Positions 11,607 to 21,944 are shown, counted from the first letter of the stretch. The stretch is 64,000 nucleotides of DNA from Falsochrobactrum shanghaiense (GCF_003149535.1 NZ_QGDB01000005.1:62001-126000); one strand, 5' to 3'. Made by a program: numbers and translations. Notes: generated by a model from the sequence alone, not told the origin.

Positions 11607-13075
11607 TCTTTGTGCTCCTCAAGACGCGCGGCAAGCGCTGCCGCAACCGCCTTATGGTCGGAGAAAGGCAGCGTGATGGAGCCAACCGTCTGGCCTTCCT
11701 CATGTCCCTTGCCCGCAACCACCAGCGTATCACCCGGCATCATCATCGACACGGCGGTGAAGATCGCTTCACGGCGGTCGCCGATTTCCATCGCCCCCGG
11801 AGCCGCCGCCATGATTTCGGAACGAATCTGCGCGGGCGTTTCCGAGCGTGGATTATCGTCGGTGACGATGGTGACATCCGCCAGCCGCGAGGCAATCTCG
11901 CCCATGATGGGCCGCTTGCCCTTGTCGCGGTCGCCGCCGCAGCCGAAAACCACGATAACGCGGCCCGTCGTAAACGGGCGCACGGAAGTCAGGACATTTT
12001 CAAGCGCTTCCGGTTTATGGGCGTAGTCGACATAGACCGGCGCACCCTCTTCGGTCGCCCCAACCAGATCGAGCCGTCCGGGAGCGCCCTTGAGGCGTTC
12101 GAGTGCGCGCATAGCGGCGGCGGCAGGAACCCCCGTCACCATGGCAAGTCCAGCCGCGACCAATGCATTCGCCACCTGAAAATCGCCAGCCAGCGGCAAC
12201 TCGACCTCATAAATCTCGTCATTGATCCGCACTTCGACATGCTGGCGGAAACGCTCATGCTCGACACGTTTAAGCGCAATGAAATCGCCCTTGCGCCCGA
12301 CAGTTTTCACTGCGCAGCCCGCAGCCTGGGCTGCCGCGATAGCCTGCGGCGAATAATGATCATCCGCAAAAATAATGACCGGCGATCCCTTGGGCAGCAG
12401 CGTGTCGAACAGGCGCATCTTGGCGCCCAGATATTCCTCGATGGTCGCGTGATAATCCATATGATCGCGACCAAGATTGGTAAAAGCACCTGCGGTAAGC
12501 TTCACACCGTCAAGACGCCGCTGATCAAGGCCGTGCGACGATGCTTCCATTGCCGTATGGGTGACGCCCTCGTCAGCCAGCACGGCAAGAACACGCTGCA
12601 ACTCGACAGGATCGGGCGTCGTCAGCGAATTATAGTCGCTGCGTGTGGGCGAAAAGACGCCAGTGGTCCCGATATTGGCCGCAGGAAACCCCGCATAGGC
12701 CCAGATTTGCCGTGTGAACGATGCAACGGACGTCTTGCCGCTGGTGCCGGTGACAGCCACCATGACTTCCGGCTGCCTGCCATAAAACTGCGCCGCGGCA
12801 ATCGCCAGCCCATGGCGGGGATCATCCACATGCAGCACAGGGACAGGAACATTATTGATCAGCGTATCCTTGCCCGCAATGATCGCAACCGCCCCCCGCT
12901 GGACCGCATCCGCCGCAAAAGCGGCTCCGTCGGCCTTGACGCCCTTGAGCGCGGCAAAAAGGAAACCGCGTTCGACCTTACGGGAATCGGATGTGACGCC
13001 CGTAATTTCCACTTCCCCGGCTGTTCCGGTAGTCAGTTCCTTGAAAAGAGCGATTTCCTTGAGCTTCATCGTCAT
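11603..13075 (-). CDS. murE: UDP-MurNAc-L-Ala-D-Glu--meso-diaminopimelate ligase MurE
   Basis: Adds the third stem residue. The DNPR motif in [15 protein letters not shown] marks the meso-diaminopimelate-specific type, and the P-loop is [14 protein letters not shown]. The listed ATG at 13073-13075 gives 490 residues and fits the conserved N terminus ([14 protein letters not shown]). An in-frame GTG at 13124-13126 has a better ribosome binding site (AGGA seven bases upstream) and would add 17 residues, so the true start is undecided. It follows ftsI after a short gap. Confidence 0.96.
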   Translation of the reverse strand: MTMKLKEIALFKELTTGTAGEVEITGVTSDSRKVERGFLFAALKGVKADGAAFAADAVQRGAVAIIAGKDTLINNVPVPVLHVDDPRHGLAIAAAQFYGRQPEVMVAVTGTSGKTSVASFTRQIWAYAGFPAANIGTTGVFSPTRSDYNSLTTPDPVELQRVLAVLADEGVTHTAMEASSHGLDQRRLDGVKLTAGAFTNLGRDHMDYHATIEEYLGAKMRLFDTLLPKGSPVIIFADDHYSPQAIAAAQAAGCAVKTVGRKGDFIALKRVEHERFRQHVEVRINDEIYEVELPLAGDFQVANALVAAGLAMVTGVPAAAAMRALERLKGAPGRLDLVGATEEGAPVYVDYAHKPEALENVLTSVRPFTTGRVIVVFGCGGDRDKGKRPIMGEIASRLADVTIVTDDNPRSETPAQIRSEIMAAAPGAMEIGDRREAIFTAVSMMMPGDTLVVAGKGHEEGQTVGSITLPFSDHKAVAAALAARLEEHKE

Positions 13076-13135
13076 ACCAGATCCAGGTTCAGTTGCGTGA
13101 TTGCCGCCCGACAGGTGGCATGACACGAATCATTC

Positions 13136-14893
13136 CTAATTAATCGAAGACACCATTGCTGGCATCGCTTCCTCTTCAAAATCGGGCCTGACCCCAAGGA
13201 AAGAAGCGGAGCGGCGTATGATTTCCGAAACCATCGGGGCAGCATTGAGGCCGGCGGTCGCGCTGAACTTTCCTTCCTCAGGTTTTGGCTCGTCGATGAT
13301 CGTCAGAACCACATAGGCCGGGTCATCCATCGGAAACGCAGCGAGAAACGCATTGAACCGCACATCATTGGAATAGCGGCCATTGATGACCTTTTCCGCC
13401 GTGCCGGTCTTGCCGCCAACACGATAACCTTCGACCTGCGCGCGCCGTCCCGAACCGGTCTTTCCGTTCAGACGATAAAGATAGCGCATATCGGCGGAAA
13501 CCTGCGGCGTCAGCACCTGTGTTGCCAGTTCGTCGGCTTCTGCCTCATTGCGCATAAGAAATGTCGGCGGAATCAACTTGCCGCCATTCATCAATGCCGC
13601 CGTCCCCACAGCTGTCTGGAGCGGCGTCGTCATCATGCCGTGGCCAAACGAAATGGTCATCGAATGGACCTTTTTCCACACGCGCGGCTCCACCGGGCGG
13701 GCCACTTCCGGCAGTTCCGTTTCCATGCGGTCGAGCAGGCCCATTTTCTTCAGGAATGCCCGATGGCCTTCGATACCGACCACATCGGCCTCGCGACCGG
13801 AACCAATATTGGAAGAATAAATAAAGACTTCCGGCAAAGTCAGCACACGCCCCTTGCCATGGAAATCGCGAATGACCTGCTTGCCGATCACCAGCGGACG
13901 GGAAGCATCCAGCGTGGATTGCAAATTGAACTTGCCCGAATCGAGCGCCATTGCAGTGGTGAAGCTCTTGATCGTCGAGCCCATTTCATAGGTGCCCGCC
14001 GACATGCGGTTGAGCCGGTCCTTGTCGAGCGCATGCACCGGATTATTCGGATCGAAATCCGGCACCGAAGCCATGGCCAGCACTTCGCCCGTTTTGACAT
14101 TCAGTATCACCGCACCCGCCGCAATCGCCCGATAGCGCTCGACTGCCCTGACCAACACATCACGCATGATATGCTGCACCCGAATATCAATCGAAAGCTT
14201 CACCGGCTCCAGCGACTGCCCCGTTGCAAGACCGACCGAGCGTAGATCGCTCAGTCCTTGTGAATCGACATATTTCTCCATTCCCGCAATGCCCTGATTG
14301 TCGATATTCACAAGGCCCAGAATGTGGGAAGCGGTTGGACCGCCCGGATAGAAGCGACGCTTTTCGGTTCGGAAACCAATACCCGGAACGCCAAGCGCGA
14401 GAATCTGGCTTTGCTGTTTAGGCGTCAGCCCCCGCTTGACCCAGACGAAGCCCGCGCCGCTTTTGAGACGGCGATAGGTCGTCTCCCAGTCAAGATCGGG
14501 AATGACGGTTGAAAGCAGTTCGATGGTTTCGTCCGGATCGACAATCTTGCGCGGCTCGGCAAAGAGCGATGCCGTCTTGATGTCCGTTGCCAGAATCTCG
14601 CCATTGCGGTCGAGAATATCCGGGCGCGATGCAAGCTGCTGAACGGCAGGTCCACCGGAGCCGTCTTCTTCGCCGCCGATCACGCCAAAATAGATCAGCT
14701 TGCCGCCAATGACGCCATAAATGCCCACAAAACAGGCCACAGCCATCCAGAGGCGGTTACGCGCCCGGTTGCCATGCCTCTTGCGCGAACCGACAAAAGC
14801 CATATTGCCGACCGGCTTTTCATTGCCGACCGACTCTGCGCCATTGTCCAAATTCTGCTTTTTCCTTGCGGGTAGTCCGAGCTTCAGCCGCAT
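13136..14893 (-). CDS. ftsI: Septal peptidoglycan transpeptidase FtsI (PBP3)
   Basis: Class B penicillin-binding protein cross-linking septal murein with FtsW. 585 residues: basic cytoplasmic tail, one membrane anchor near residues 50-70, pedestal domain, then the transpeptidase domain with the active-site motif STIKSFT (SxxK), SSNIGSG (SxN region) and KTGTAEK (KTG). The C terminus ends ...MVSSIN. Two bases separate it from ftsL. Confidence 0.97.
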   Translation of the reverse strand: MRLKLGLPARKKQNLDNGAESVGNEKPVGNMAFVGSRKRHGNRARNRLWMAVACFVGIYGVIGGKLIYFGVIGGEEDGSGGPAVQQLASRPDILDRNGEILATDIKTASLFAEPRKIVDPDETIELLSTVIPDLDWETTYRRLKSGAGFVWVKRGLTPKQQSQILALGVPGIGFRTEKRRFYPGGPTASHILGLVNIDNQGIAGMEKYVDSQGLSDLRSVGLATGQSLEPVKLSIDIRVQHIMRDVLVRAVERYRAIAAGAVILNVKTGEVLAMASVPDFDPNNPVHALDKDRLNRMSAGTYEMGSTIKSFTTAMALDSGKFNLQSTLDASRPLVIGKQVIRDFHGKGRVLTLPEVFIYSSNIGSGREADVVGIEGHRAFLKKMGLLDRMETELPEVARPVEPRVWKKVHSMTISFGHGMMTTPLQTAVGTAALMNGGKLIPPTFLMRNEAEADELATQVLTPQVSADMRYLYRLNGKTGSGRRAQVEGYRVGGKTGTAEKVINGRYSNDVRFNAFLAAFPMDDPAYVVLTIIDEPKPEEGKFSATAGLNAAPMVSEIIRRSASFLGVRPDFEEEAMPAMVSSIN

Positions 14894-14895
14894 GA

Positions 14896-15297
14896 TCAGT
14901 GCCTCGCCCCATTCTTCTTGATGCTGCCGGTGATGGTTGCATCGGGTTTCAGGACACCGCTCGCCACCAGTTCATCGCTGCCGGAAATAAGCTTTTGAAT
15001 ATCATCGGGTTCGCGCTCCGGAATTTCATCGACACCCATTGCAAGCTGCTCGGCTTCGATGGGCTCGAGTTTCAATTCTTCCGAATAAACGCCAACCAGG
15101 CTCTGCAAGCGCCCCGGCTGGGTCATGAGCGCCCAATCCGCGCGTAACAATGTGATCGTATCCCTTTCGGAATCGATCTGCCGCTTGAGCTTGGCTATAA
15201 CCGCAATCTGCCGTTCCGCATCATATTTGATGGTATAGGTGACTGCAGCTGCTACCAGCATCGCCGCTATCATGATGAGTTCAAAAGTACGCAGCAC
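14896..15297 (-). CDS. ftsL: Cell division protein FtsL
   Basis: 133 residues. One N-terminal membrane segment (FELIMIAAMLVAAAVTYTI) followed by a short heptad-like stretch (IAVIAKLKRQIDSERDTITLLRADW) and an acidic tail, the layout of FtsL, which forms a coiled-coil complex with FtsB and FtsQ. Sequence conservation in this family is weak; the position between rsmH and ftsI is the strongest evidence. Confidence 0.9.
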   Translation of the reverse strand: MLRTFELIMIAAMLVAAAVTYTIKYDAERQIAVIAKLKRQIDSERDTITLLRADWALMTQPGRLQSLVGVYSEELKLEPIEAEQLAMGVDEIPEREPDDIQKLISGSDELVASGVLKPDATITGSIKKNGARH

Positions 15298-15301
15298 TCG
15301 T

Positions 15302-16342
15302 TCAACTCCGGGTCAATTCATGCGTATCGGGCAGTTTCGGCAGCCCGAAAAGCGATAGATCATCTTCAAGAGGCGGGTTTTCGGTTCTCATGCCCGCGCG
15401 CAGCTTGGCAGAGCGCGCACGCGGATTGCGCTCTTCTTCCTGCGCCGAAGGGCCGACGGCACCCTTGACGGCAGGCACGAAACTGGGCAGGCGCATATGC
15501 GTTTCCGGCAGATGGCGCGATCCGGCGCTGCCGCCCGCACGATCGGCAAAAAACCGCTTCACCATGCGGTCTTCGAGCGAATGGAATGTCACCACGACGA
15601 GACGCCCGCCGGGTTTGAGACTGCGTTCCGCCGCAAGCAATGCCCGCGCGAGTTCGCCCAGTTCATCATTCACATAAACGCGCAATGCCTGAAATACCCG
15701 CGTTGCCGGGTGAATCCGATCCTTGGGGTTGCGCCCGATCAACGTTTCAATCGCATTGGCAAGATCGAGCGTGCGCGTGAACGGCTGCGCAGCGCGGCGC
15801 TTGTCGATCATGCGCGCGATGCGGCCCGCATGGCGCTCCTCGCCAAGAAAATTGAAGATACGCGCCAGATCGCCGGTCTTGAGCCTGTTGACGACATCGG
15901 CGGCACTTGGCCCGCTGCCGGACATGCGCATATCGAGCGGCCCGTCCTTCTGAAAGGAAAAACCGCGCTCCGCCTCATCGATCTGCATCGAGGAGACGCC
16001 AATATCGAGCACGACGCCATCGACCTGAACACCCTCTCCGCAAACGCGCGCAACGGCTTTATCCAGCACCGAGAACCGGCTTTCCACCAGATGCAGCCGC
16101 CCCTCGAAAAGCTTTTCCATCGCCCTTCCCGCAGCGATTGCTGAAGGGTCACGGTCGGTGGCAATGACATCCGCTCCCGCTTCGAGAATATGACGCGTAT
16201 AGCCGCCCGCACCGAATGTCCCGTCGACGATTACCTTACCCGCCTCTGGTTTCAAGGCGTCGAGCACCTCGGAAATGAGCACCGGAACATGACGAAGCTG
16301 GGCCTCTCCGGCTTGAGAATGGTCTCCGCCGAGGCTAGCCAT
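15302..16342 (-). CDS. rsmH: 16S rRNA (cytosine-1402-N4)-methyltransferase RsmH (MraW)
   Basis: SAM-dependent methylation of C1402 in the ribosomal P site. 346 residues from the ATG at 16340-16342 (a second ATG lies directly before it); AAAGGATCGG just upstream is the ribosome binding site, which favours this over the longer frame to 16405. Motifs: [51 protein letters not shown] and [13 protein letters not shown]. First gene of the dcw cluster here. Confidence 0.97.
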   Translation of the reverse strand: MASLGGDHSQAGEAQLRHVPVLISEVLDALKPEAGKVIVDGTFGAGGYTRHILEAGADVIATDRDPSAIAAGRAMEKLFEGRLHLVESRFSVLDKAVARVCGEGVQVDGVVLDIGVSSMQIDEAERGFSFQKDGPLDMRMSGSGPSAADVVNRLKTGDLARIFNFLGEERHAGRIARMIDKRRAAQPFTRTLDLANAIETLIGRNPKDRIHPATRVFQALRVYVNDELGELARALLAAERSLKPGGRLVVVTFHSLEDRMVKRFFADRAGGSAGSRHLPETHMRLPSFVPAVKGAVGPSAQEEERNPRARSAKLRAGMRTENPPLEDDLSLFGLPKLPDTHELTRS

Positions 16343-16684
16343 CATTCCGATCCTTTCCCGGGCCTGTGTCCCGCTATCCTGAATTTTGATGCCAATTGCG
16401 ACCATTCGCCAGCATGACGGATTCGTTTAAACCGTTATCGGATATTAAGCTTAATGAACCGTTATTCTTTGCCGCCGCAATTCGTCGAACGATATGCCGG
16501 CTGAGGATTTTCACAGCTTTCCGCCAACCAGCTTTCAGGCCGCAAAAAGCCGCAATTACCGGCCCGCGCACTCCTCATCACGTATTTATGAATTGCGCGC
16601 GCAATTGTTGCCTTGACGGCTGCATCGGACGCTCCAATAATTGCAAATGATTTGCAATAGCATAATTTAAGGTATTTTAATCAT
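16343..16684. other. Divergent intergenic region between rsmH and mntH; no mraZ
   Basis: About 340 bases between divergent genes. It has an AT-rich stretch with TTAAGCTTAA at 16447-16456 and one GANTC site at 16420, a plausible dcw promoter area, and the Mur-type palindrome next to mntH. No MraZ-like coding sequence is visible on either strand, although mraZ often precedes rsmH. Confidence 0.5.
16640..16658 (+). promoter_or_regulatory. Mur/Fur-type operator upstream of mntH
   Basis: A perfect 19-base palindrome ATTGCAAAT-G-ATTTGCAAT ends 26 bases before the mntH ATG. It matches the TGCAA-containing Mur-responsive sequences described for mntH and sitABCD promoters in rhizobia and Brucella. 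CATAAT at 16661-16666 could be the -10, so bound Mur-Mn would block the promoter. The repressor gene is not in the window. Confidence 0.7.
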
Positions 16685-18055
16685 ATGAGTCCCGATGGAA
16701 ATTTGCCGTCAGTCGAACGGGCTGACACTTTTGAAGGCTGGCGCCGAAACCGTGGTGAGGCATCCATGTCGGATGTCTACCGCTCGATAACAGTGCACCG
16801 CTCCAGCTCGAAATTTCGCCGTGCCTTGTCGTTTTTCGGACCCGGCTATCTGGTTGCGGTGGGCTATATGGACCCCGGCAACTGGGCGACATCGCTCGCT
16901 GGCGGTTCGCGCTTTGGCTATACATTGCTCTCGGTCGTGCTGATTTCAAACCTGATGGCGGTTCTTTTGCAGGCGCTCTGCGCACGGCTGGCCGTTGCCA
17001 CGGGCCGCGATCTTGCCCAGGCCTGCCGCGATGCCTATCCGCGCTTTCTGGCCTGGCCGCTCTGGCTTCTCGCGGAACTGGCCATATGCGCTACCGATCT
17101 GGCGGAAGTGATCGGCACGGCCATCGGCCTTAATCTTCTTTTCGGCATTCCGCTTGAAATCGGCGTCATCCTGACTGCCGCGGACGTCCTTCTGGTGCTT
17201 TATTTGCAGAATAAGGGCTTTCGCCGCGTCGAGGCGCTCATCATAACCTTGCTTGGAGTTATCGCAGCCTGTTTCCTAATCCAGATATTGATGGCACAGC
17301 CCCATTGGGGCGCGGTGATCCGCGGCTTTGCTCCCACCACCGAAATCATCCGCAACCCGGATATGCTTTATATCGCGCTCGGCATTATCGGTGCGACGGT
17401 CATGCCGCATAATCTCTATCTGCATTCAGGCGTGATACAGACCCGCGATTACGGCTACAGCACTGCTGAGAAGCGGGAAGCGATCCGTTTTGCAACGCTC
17501 GACTCAACCATCGCACTGACCTTCGCCCTGCTGGTCAACGCCTCTATTCTCATCCTCGCAGGCGCAAGCTTCAACGCCACCGGACATACCGGCGTCGAGG
17601 ACATCGACAAGGCTCACGCACTCCTCCACCCATTGTTGGGTTCTGCACTGGCCCCGAGCCTTTTTGCCATCGCGCTTCTTTGCTGCGGTCTCAATTCCAC
17701 AATCACCGCGACCATGGCAGGCCAGATCGTCATGGAAGGCTTCATCGACATCCGTCTCAAACCATGGCTGCGCCGCGCCATCACGCGCTTTGTAGCCATC
17801 GTCCCGGCGGCTGTCGTGACCATTCTGTTTGGCTCGAAAGGAACCACCGAACTGCTGATTCTCTCTCAGGTGGTGTTGAGCCTGCAATTGCCCTTCGCCG
17901 TCATTCCTCTGGTGATATTCACTGCGGAAAAGAAGAAGATGGGCGCATTGGTCTCTCCGCGCTGGATGACCGCGCTTGCCGCCATCACCGCCGCCATCAT
18001 CGTCATACTCAATATGAAGCTGATCTATGATTTCTTGAGCGGAGCGCCAATTTAG
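16685..18055 (+). CDS. mntH: Nramp-family Mn(II)/H+ symporter MntH
   Basis: Proton-coupled manganese importer of the inner membrane. 456 residues with about eleven hydrophobic segments. The metal-site motifs of the family are present: [15 protein letters not shown] (DPGN, helix 1) and [17 protein letters not shown] (MPHN, helix 6). A shorter start at the Met of MSDVYRS is possible. Preceded by a Mur-type palindrome, which fits Mn-dependent repression. Confidence 0.96.
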   Translation: MSPDGNLPSVERADTFEGWRRNRGEASMSDVYRSITVHRSSSKFRRALSFFGPGYLVAVGYMDPGNWATSLAGGSRFGYTLLSVVLISNLMAVLLQALCARLAVATGRDLAQACRDAYPRFLAWPLWLLAELAICATDLAEVIGTAIGLNLLFGIPLEIGVILTAADVLLVLYLQNKGFRRVEALIITLLGVIAACFLIQILMAQPHWGAVIRGFAPTTEIIRNPDMLYIALGIIGATVMPHNLYLHSGVIQTRDYGYSTAEKREAIRFATLDSTIALTFALLVNASILILAGASFNATGHTGVEDIDKAHALLHPLLGSALAPSLFAIALLCCGLNSTITATMAGQIVMEGFIDIRLKPWLRRAITRFVAIVPAAVVTILFGSKGTTELLILSQVVLSLQLPFAVIPLVIFTAEKKKMGALVSPRWMTALAAITAAIIVILNMKLIYDFLSGAPI

Positions 18056-18079
18056 CGCATTTCCTGCATGAAATGGAAT

Positions 18080-18510
18080 GTCAGCCGGTCTGTAAGCCGG
18101 GTTCTGTATGGCCGGACTTTACGTCCGACGTGGTAGCCATTCATCTGGGACGGATGTCACCACCCGCCTCTTGCAACCCACCCGGACGGCTGATCCGGAA
18201 ATCGATTGCCGGTTCTTGCGAACCGGCGCGCCGTCCCTATTCGGTTTTGCTCCCGGTGGGGTTTACCGTGCCGCCTGTGTTGCCACCGGCGCGGTGGGCT
18301 CTTACCCCACCCTTTCACCCTTACCCCGTCATCCCTGCTGTTGCACATGCAACAACACGGAAGACGGGGCGGTTTGCTTTCTGTGGCACTTTCCCTGGGG
18401 TCGCCCCCGCCGGGCGTTACCCGGCACCGTATTTCCGCGGAGCCCGGACTTTCCTCACCTGTCGCCTTTCGGCAAATGACAGGCGCGGCTACCCGACCGA
18501 CTGACCGCGC
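18080..18510 (-). ncRNA. rnpB: RNase P RNA, bacterial type A
   Basis: Catalytic RNA that matures tRNA 5' ends. Read on the minus strand it has the universal 5' block GAGGAAAGTCCGGGCTCC (P4/CR I), the internal GGGTAAGGGTGAAAGGGTGG block, GGTAAACCCCACCGGGAGCAA, and the 3' block ACAGAACCCGGCTTACA before the closing P1 strand. About 430 nt, within the range for alphaproteobacteria. The ends are judged from the P1 pairing; TATATA at 18512-18517 is a likely -10. Small open frames across this stretch are not coding. Confidence 0.95.
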
Positions 18511-18605
18511 GTATATAGCAACGACCGCGACGAGTGGAAACCTGCTTTCGCAAAAAGATTAGGTTGAGGCGATTCCGCTTGAACAAGAGCTGCTCCTGGC
18601 GCAAC

Positions 18606-18638
18606 AAAAAAGCCGGCAGCAAACCGCTGCCGGCTTTT
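18606..18638 (-). terminator. Rho-independent terminator after the lytic transglycosylase gene
   Basis: A perfect 10-base stem AGCCGGCAGC / GCTGCCGGCT with a four-base loop, with A-rich sequence on the left and TTTT on the right, so it could work in both directions. It lies 67 bases downstream of the minus-strand transglycosylase gene. Confidence 0.8.
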
Positions 18639-18704
18639 CGTTCACATCAAGCGGCATGAACGCTACGCCGCCGCCGATGTAAATCAAACAAACTCCAGCG
18701 CTTG

Positions 18705-19376
18705 TCAGAACGAACGCATATAGGCCTTCACCGAGTTGCAATATTTCGCAGAAGTCGGGTTCATGCGCTTTGCGCCATGACCGGCATTATATTTGAGGAT
18801 GGTGCCGCAAGTGCTGCCGCCGCCGAGCTTCTGAGCCATGGCGAGATATTTCATGCCATACTGGATATTGGTCGAAGGCTCATAAAGCCCTTTGGCCGAG
18901 CCGGAATATCCAAGGCCGCGTGCTGTGGAAAGCTTGATCTGCATCAGGCCGATCTCGCCTGCCCTGCCGCGCACATTGGGCCGATAATTGCTTTCATGGC
19001 GCACAACGGCATGGGCAAGCGCGGAAGGAATGCCATAAGACTTGGCATAATGATTGATGATCTTGGAAAAAGGCTTGCTTCCCGCCGTAGCGTTTGAAGC
19101 AGCCGCTTTTGGACCTCTGGTATCCTTCGAAGCCGTGTTCTTGGAACCCTTGGCTTTCGGTGCACTCTTCGCACTCTTGTTCTTATCCTTGGTGGATTTG
19201 GTCGAGCCCGAAGGCGCTTTGGCCGGATTTTTTGTCTCGGCTTTCTTTTCCGCCTGCCTTTTGAACAATTCAGCCAGATTGGTCGGTTCATTTACCGGCG
19301 CACTGAATGCGGAACTTAGACCAAACGAACTCATTGCACCGACGAGGGCGCACACAACAACAAATTTTACTTTCAT
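18705..19376 (-). CDS. Lytic transglycosylase, SLT domain, secreted
   Basis: 223 residues. Signal peptide (about 1-26, ending SSAFSA), a long Lys/Ser/Ala-rich low-complexity linker (residues 40-95), and a C-terminal SLT domain with the catalytic glutamate in VVRHESNYRPN followed by GEIGLMQIKLSTARGLGY and ILKYNAGHG. It would cleave the MurNAc-GlcNAc bond in the periplasm; the linker may bind wall or nucleic acid. Monocistronic, with a strong terminator downstream. Confidence 0.92.
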   Translation of the reverse strand: MKVKFVVVCALVGAMSSFGLSSAFSAPVNEPTNLAELFKRQAEKKAETKNPAKAPSGSTKSTKDKNKSAKSAPKAKGSKNTASKDTRGPKAAASNATAGSKPFSKIINHYAKSYGIPSALAHAVVRHESNYRPNVRGRAGEIGLMQIKLSTARGLGYSGSAKGLYEPSTNIQYGMKYLAMAQKLGGGSTCGTILKYNAGHGAKRMNPTSAKYCNSVKAYMRSF

Positions 19377-19796
19377 AACCTACCGTCTTAGACCGTTATT
19401 GGACCTGCCTGTCTTGGGGGCGGCAATGTCCTCTAGAGCGCTGTTCGATCTGATTTCATCACATCGTCACGTCTCAAACTTCTGGTTGTGGTGCATCTTC
19501 TGCCAAAAACCATTTTGTGGTCAGTGGGTGGATGCACTCGGATTATTGATCCCTTGGGACGGAGCATTATCGTGCCCCTGACCGCCGGGAATGACGATCA
19601 TTTGGTGGGCAAATGCAGCCGAAGATTGGTAGGGGAAGTAAATTAGTCTTTCCAATTGTAATAAACAGGGACGCAGCCGCATGCCGCCTTGGCGCGGATT
19701 GCCGCTTCCACTTAAAGCTGCATCAGCACTAATTTGATGAATTTATTACAGGAATATGAAGCCTGGCGATTGCCCCCGCAAAATGCGTCTCCCCAT
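19377..19796. other. 420-base intergenic region with a partial RIME-like palindrome
   Basis: No convincing coding sequence. TAGAGCGCTGTTCGATCTGATTT at 19435-19457 resembles half of the intergenic palindrome seen complete at 57794-57892. The rest is unremarkable. Confidence 0.4.
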
Positions 19797-20603
19797 TTAT
19801 GCGGTAACATTTTGCAGCGAAAAAAGAAGCCTGTAGAGGGTGTCTATGGTCGAAACATCGGCCACCCCGTCGACATTTTGTGGACGAAAATGGCGCTGAA
19901 AGCCCTTTACGACAATTTCCGTGGCCTCATCGAACACGCCGGTAATCTCGATCCCATAGCCATAAAGCGCCAGCATGGACTGCAAAGCCTCGACCGGCTG
20001 GCCCTGCTCGCCTCGCGCCAGAAAGCGTCCGCCACGGATCGGGGTCGCATCCACCAAATGACCGATGCCCGCCTCATGCAACCGTTGCCATGGGAAATTA
20101 TGCCCGGGATCTGTCTTGCGCGCAGGCGCGATGTCGGAGTGAGCCAAGACGTGCTCAGGCCGGATTTGATGGCGCTCGCAAATATTGCGGCAAAGCCGGA
20201 TGACAGATGCAATCTGCTCTTCCGCAAACGGCGGATAGTTTTCCAGTTCACCCGGATTGACGATTTCAATACCGATCGATGCCGAGTTCAGGTCTGTCTC
20301 GCCCTTCCAGAAACTTTTGCCCGCATGCCATGCCCGCGCCTTTTCCGACACCATCTGCACCACGTCTCCATTCTCATGGACAAGATAATGCGCCGAAACT
20401 TCCATTTCCGGAGATTTGAGAATCTGTAGCGCTTCTTCCGCGCTTGGCAGGCCCGTATAGTGCAAAATCAGAAAGGCAGGCGTTTTCCCATCCCGACGCG
20501 GCCCGAAATTTGGCGATTGCTCAAGCAAGGCCCCCCGATAATCCGGCTCCGTCAATGACAGTTCCCTGATCATTTCCTCATCGGCGCTGACCACTTCGCT
20601 CAT
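19797..20603 (-). CDS. N-acetylmuramoyl-L-alanine amidase (Amidase_2) with peptidoglycan-binding domain
   Basis: Zinc amidase of the AmiD/AmpD type, 268 residues from MSEVVSADEE. N-terminal catalytic domain: LILHYTGLPSAEEAL with the first zinc His, VSAHYLVHENGDVVQMV, SIGIEIVNPGE, and HSDIAPARKTDPGHNFPW with the later His and Asp ligands. A C-terminal PG_binding_1 repeat follows (ALQSMLALYGYGIEITG...VVKGFQRHFRP). No clear signal peptide. The start overlaps the stop of the TerB-DnaJ gene in an ATGA, so the two are coupled. Confidence 0.93.
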   Translation of the reverse strand: MSEVVSADEEMIRELSLTEPDYRGALLEQSPNFGPRRDGKTPAFLILHYTGLPSAEEALQILKSPEMEVSAHYLVHENGDVVQMVSEKARAWHAGKSFWKGETDLNSASIGIEIVNPGELENYPPFAEEQIASVIRLCRNICERHQIRPEHVLAHSDIAPARKTDPGHNFPWQRLHEAGIGHLVDATPIRGGRFLARGEQGQPVEALQSMLALYGYGIEITGVFDEATEIVVKGFQRHFRPQNVDGVADVSTIDTLYRLLFSLQNVTA

Positions 20604-21310
20604 GCTGCCTCCAATTGCTTTTCGATGCTGGCCCATGCCGCATTTATCGCTGCAAGGCGATTATTGGCGATTGTAATGAATTCGAGCGGCAGGCCTTGCG
20701 CGACGAGCCGGTCAGGATGATGCTCCTTCACCAGCGCCCGATACCGCTTGCGCGCTTCTTCGAAAGAAACATTGCGATCAAGCCCTAAAATGGCGAAAGG
20801 ATCGCCCTCGCTATCGGCAACGTGACGCAAGGCGATACGCTTGAACCTTTCCTCATCAAAGCCGAAAATTCCGGCCACGCTGGACAGGAAAGCCATTTCC
20901 TTATCATGAACATAACCATCGGCAGTGGCTATATGGAAAAGCCCGTCGAGTATGTCTTCCAGCAAATGGCAATCAGACTGCCCTTCACTGCAAAGCCGCG
21001 CGAGTTGACGCGCATAGCTTTCAAAACCTGCAACATCCTGCTTCGCGAGATCGTAGAGGCGCGCGACATGGGTGCGTTCACGCTCCGGCACGGAAAATAT
21101 ATTGTAGAAGGCGCGGATTTCTTCCTGCGTGACGACGCCGTCCGCCTTGGCCATTTTTGCCGATAACGCGATCATCGCAATGGAAAATGCCACCCGCCGC
21201 CGCGTATCTGCATCGCCTTCGAAAACCGTTTGCACGGCCTCGATCACGCTGGAAATAGCGTTAAGCGTTACAGATGTAACGAACTCACCAATACGGGCCC
21301 AAATCGACAT
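20600..21310 (-). CDS. TerB-DnaJ protein (DjlA-like co-chaperone)
   Basis: 236 residues. An N-terminal amphipathic/hydrophobic stretch, a central TerB-like helical domain (AFSIAMIALSAKMAKADGVVTQEE; the acidic repeat returns in LFHIATADGYVHDKEM), and a C-terminal J domain with the HPD motif in YRALVKEHHPDRLV. Such proteins stimulate DnaK, often at the membrane. Translationally coupled to the amidase downstream, so a role in envelope homeostasis is inferred. Confidence 0.9.
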   Translation of the reverse strand: MSIWARIGEFVTSVTLNAISSVIEAVQTVFEGDADTRRRVAFSIAMIALSAKMAKADGVVTQEEIRAFYNIFSVPERERTHVARLYDLAKQDVAGFESYARQLARLCSEGQSDCHLLEDILDGLFHIATADGYVHDKEMAFLSSVAGIFGFDEERFKRIALRHVADSEGDPFAILGLDRNVSFEEARKRYRALVKEHHPDRLVAQGLPLEFITIANNRLAAINAAWASIEKQLEAA

Positions 21311-21367
21311 GAGTCGTTTTTATAGAATTCCGAACCGGCTGCAACATAACAATATGTTTACGATCGA

Positions 21368-21847
21368 TCAGGGCGTCTGGCGTGCTTCCAGAGAGCTTTG
21401 GGCGGCGGTAGCGGCAGCATCTCCCGCAGCCTTTATCTGCTGCGCATTCTGCCCGACTGCTTTGGCTGCAGCCTCGGCATTGTTGCGTGCACGCTCCACG
21501 GCGGCGGCCAGCTCTTCCGGCGTCATAACCCCGGAATTCTCGCGCAGCGCCTGTATCAGATCAGGCCCGTCAGCCCCGTTTGCCCCGTTTGCTTTGTCTG
21601 TCGCAGCGGGTTCCACAATGCTGGCGGCTGGCGGTTCCGCACTCTGCTCCTGCGTCTGGCCCGAAGGCGCAGCAGCTTGCTCATCCTCGCCCTTGCTGCA
21701 GGCAGCAAGCGCAATAAGCACGATCGCGGAAATGATAAACAGAAAATGGCGGCTCATGATGAAAGCCATAACCGAAGACAGCCTTCGTTTGAACAGCGAA
21801 AATGCTATCCCGTCGCCTTTCTCCTCGATTACTGCCCGATTATGCAT
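21368..21847 (-). CDS. Small lipoprotein, unknown function
   Basis: A type II signal peptide with lipobox LIALAAC (Cys at residue 50 of this frame) precedes an Ala/Glu/Pro-rich soluble tail. The first ATG has a strong ribosome binding site (AAAGGAGCCATCAG then ATG), which gives an unusually long 30-residue extension before the usual start MSRHFLFIISA at 21757. Either that extension is real or the shorter start is used without a good binding site. The tail ends with an alanine-rich helix (AAAVERARNNAEAAAKAVGQ). Confidence 0.75.
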   Translation of the reverse strand: MHNRAVIEEKGDGIAFSLFKRRLSSVMAFIMSRHFLFIISAIVLIALAACSKGEDEQAAAPSGQTQEQSAEPPAASIVEPAATDKANGANGADGPDLIQALRENSGVMTPEELAAAVERARNNAEAAAKAVGQNAQQIKAAGDAAATAAQSSLEARQTP

Positions 21848-21944
21848 CTGATGGCTCCTTTCGGATGAATAGTGGTCCGGAACACCGGACCACCATTATT
21901 CTCTGGGCCAATCGTCAGGCCGCCACCAGCACCTGCCGCCATCA

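Noticed and set aside
11585-13123. 512-codon open frame antisense to murE
   Set aside because: Shadow of a well-supported gene.
16374-16571. 65-codon minus-strand frame where mraZ might be
   Set aside because: No MraZ motif or AbrB-like repeat; composition is that of intergenic DNA.
18073-18562. Several open frames over the RNase P RNA
   Set aside because: The conserved RNase P RNA blocks account for the sequence; the frames are incidental.
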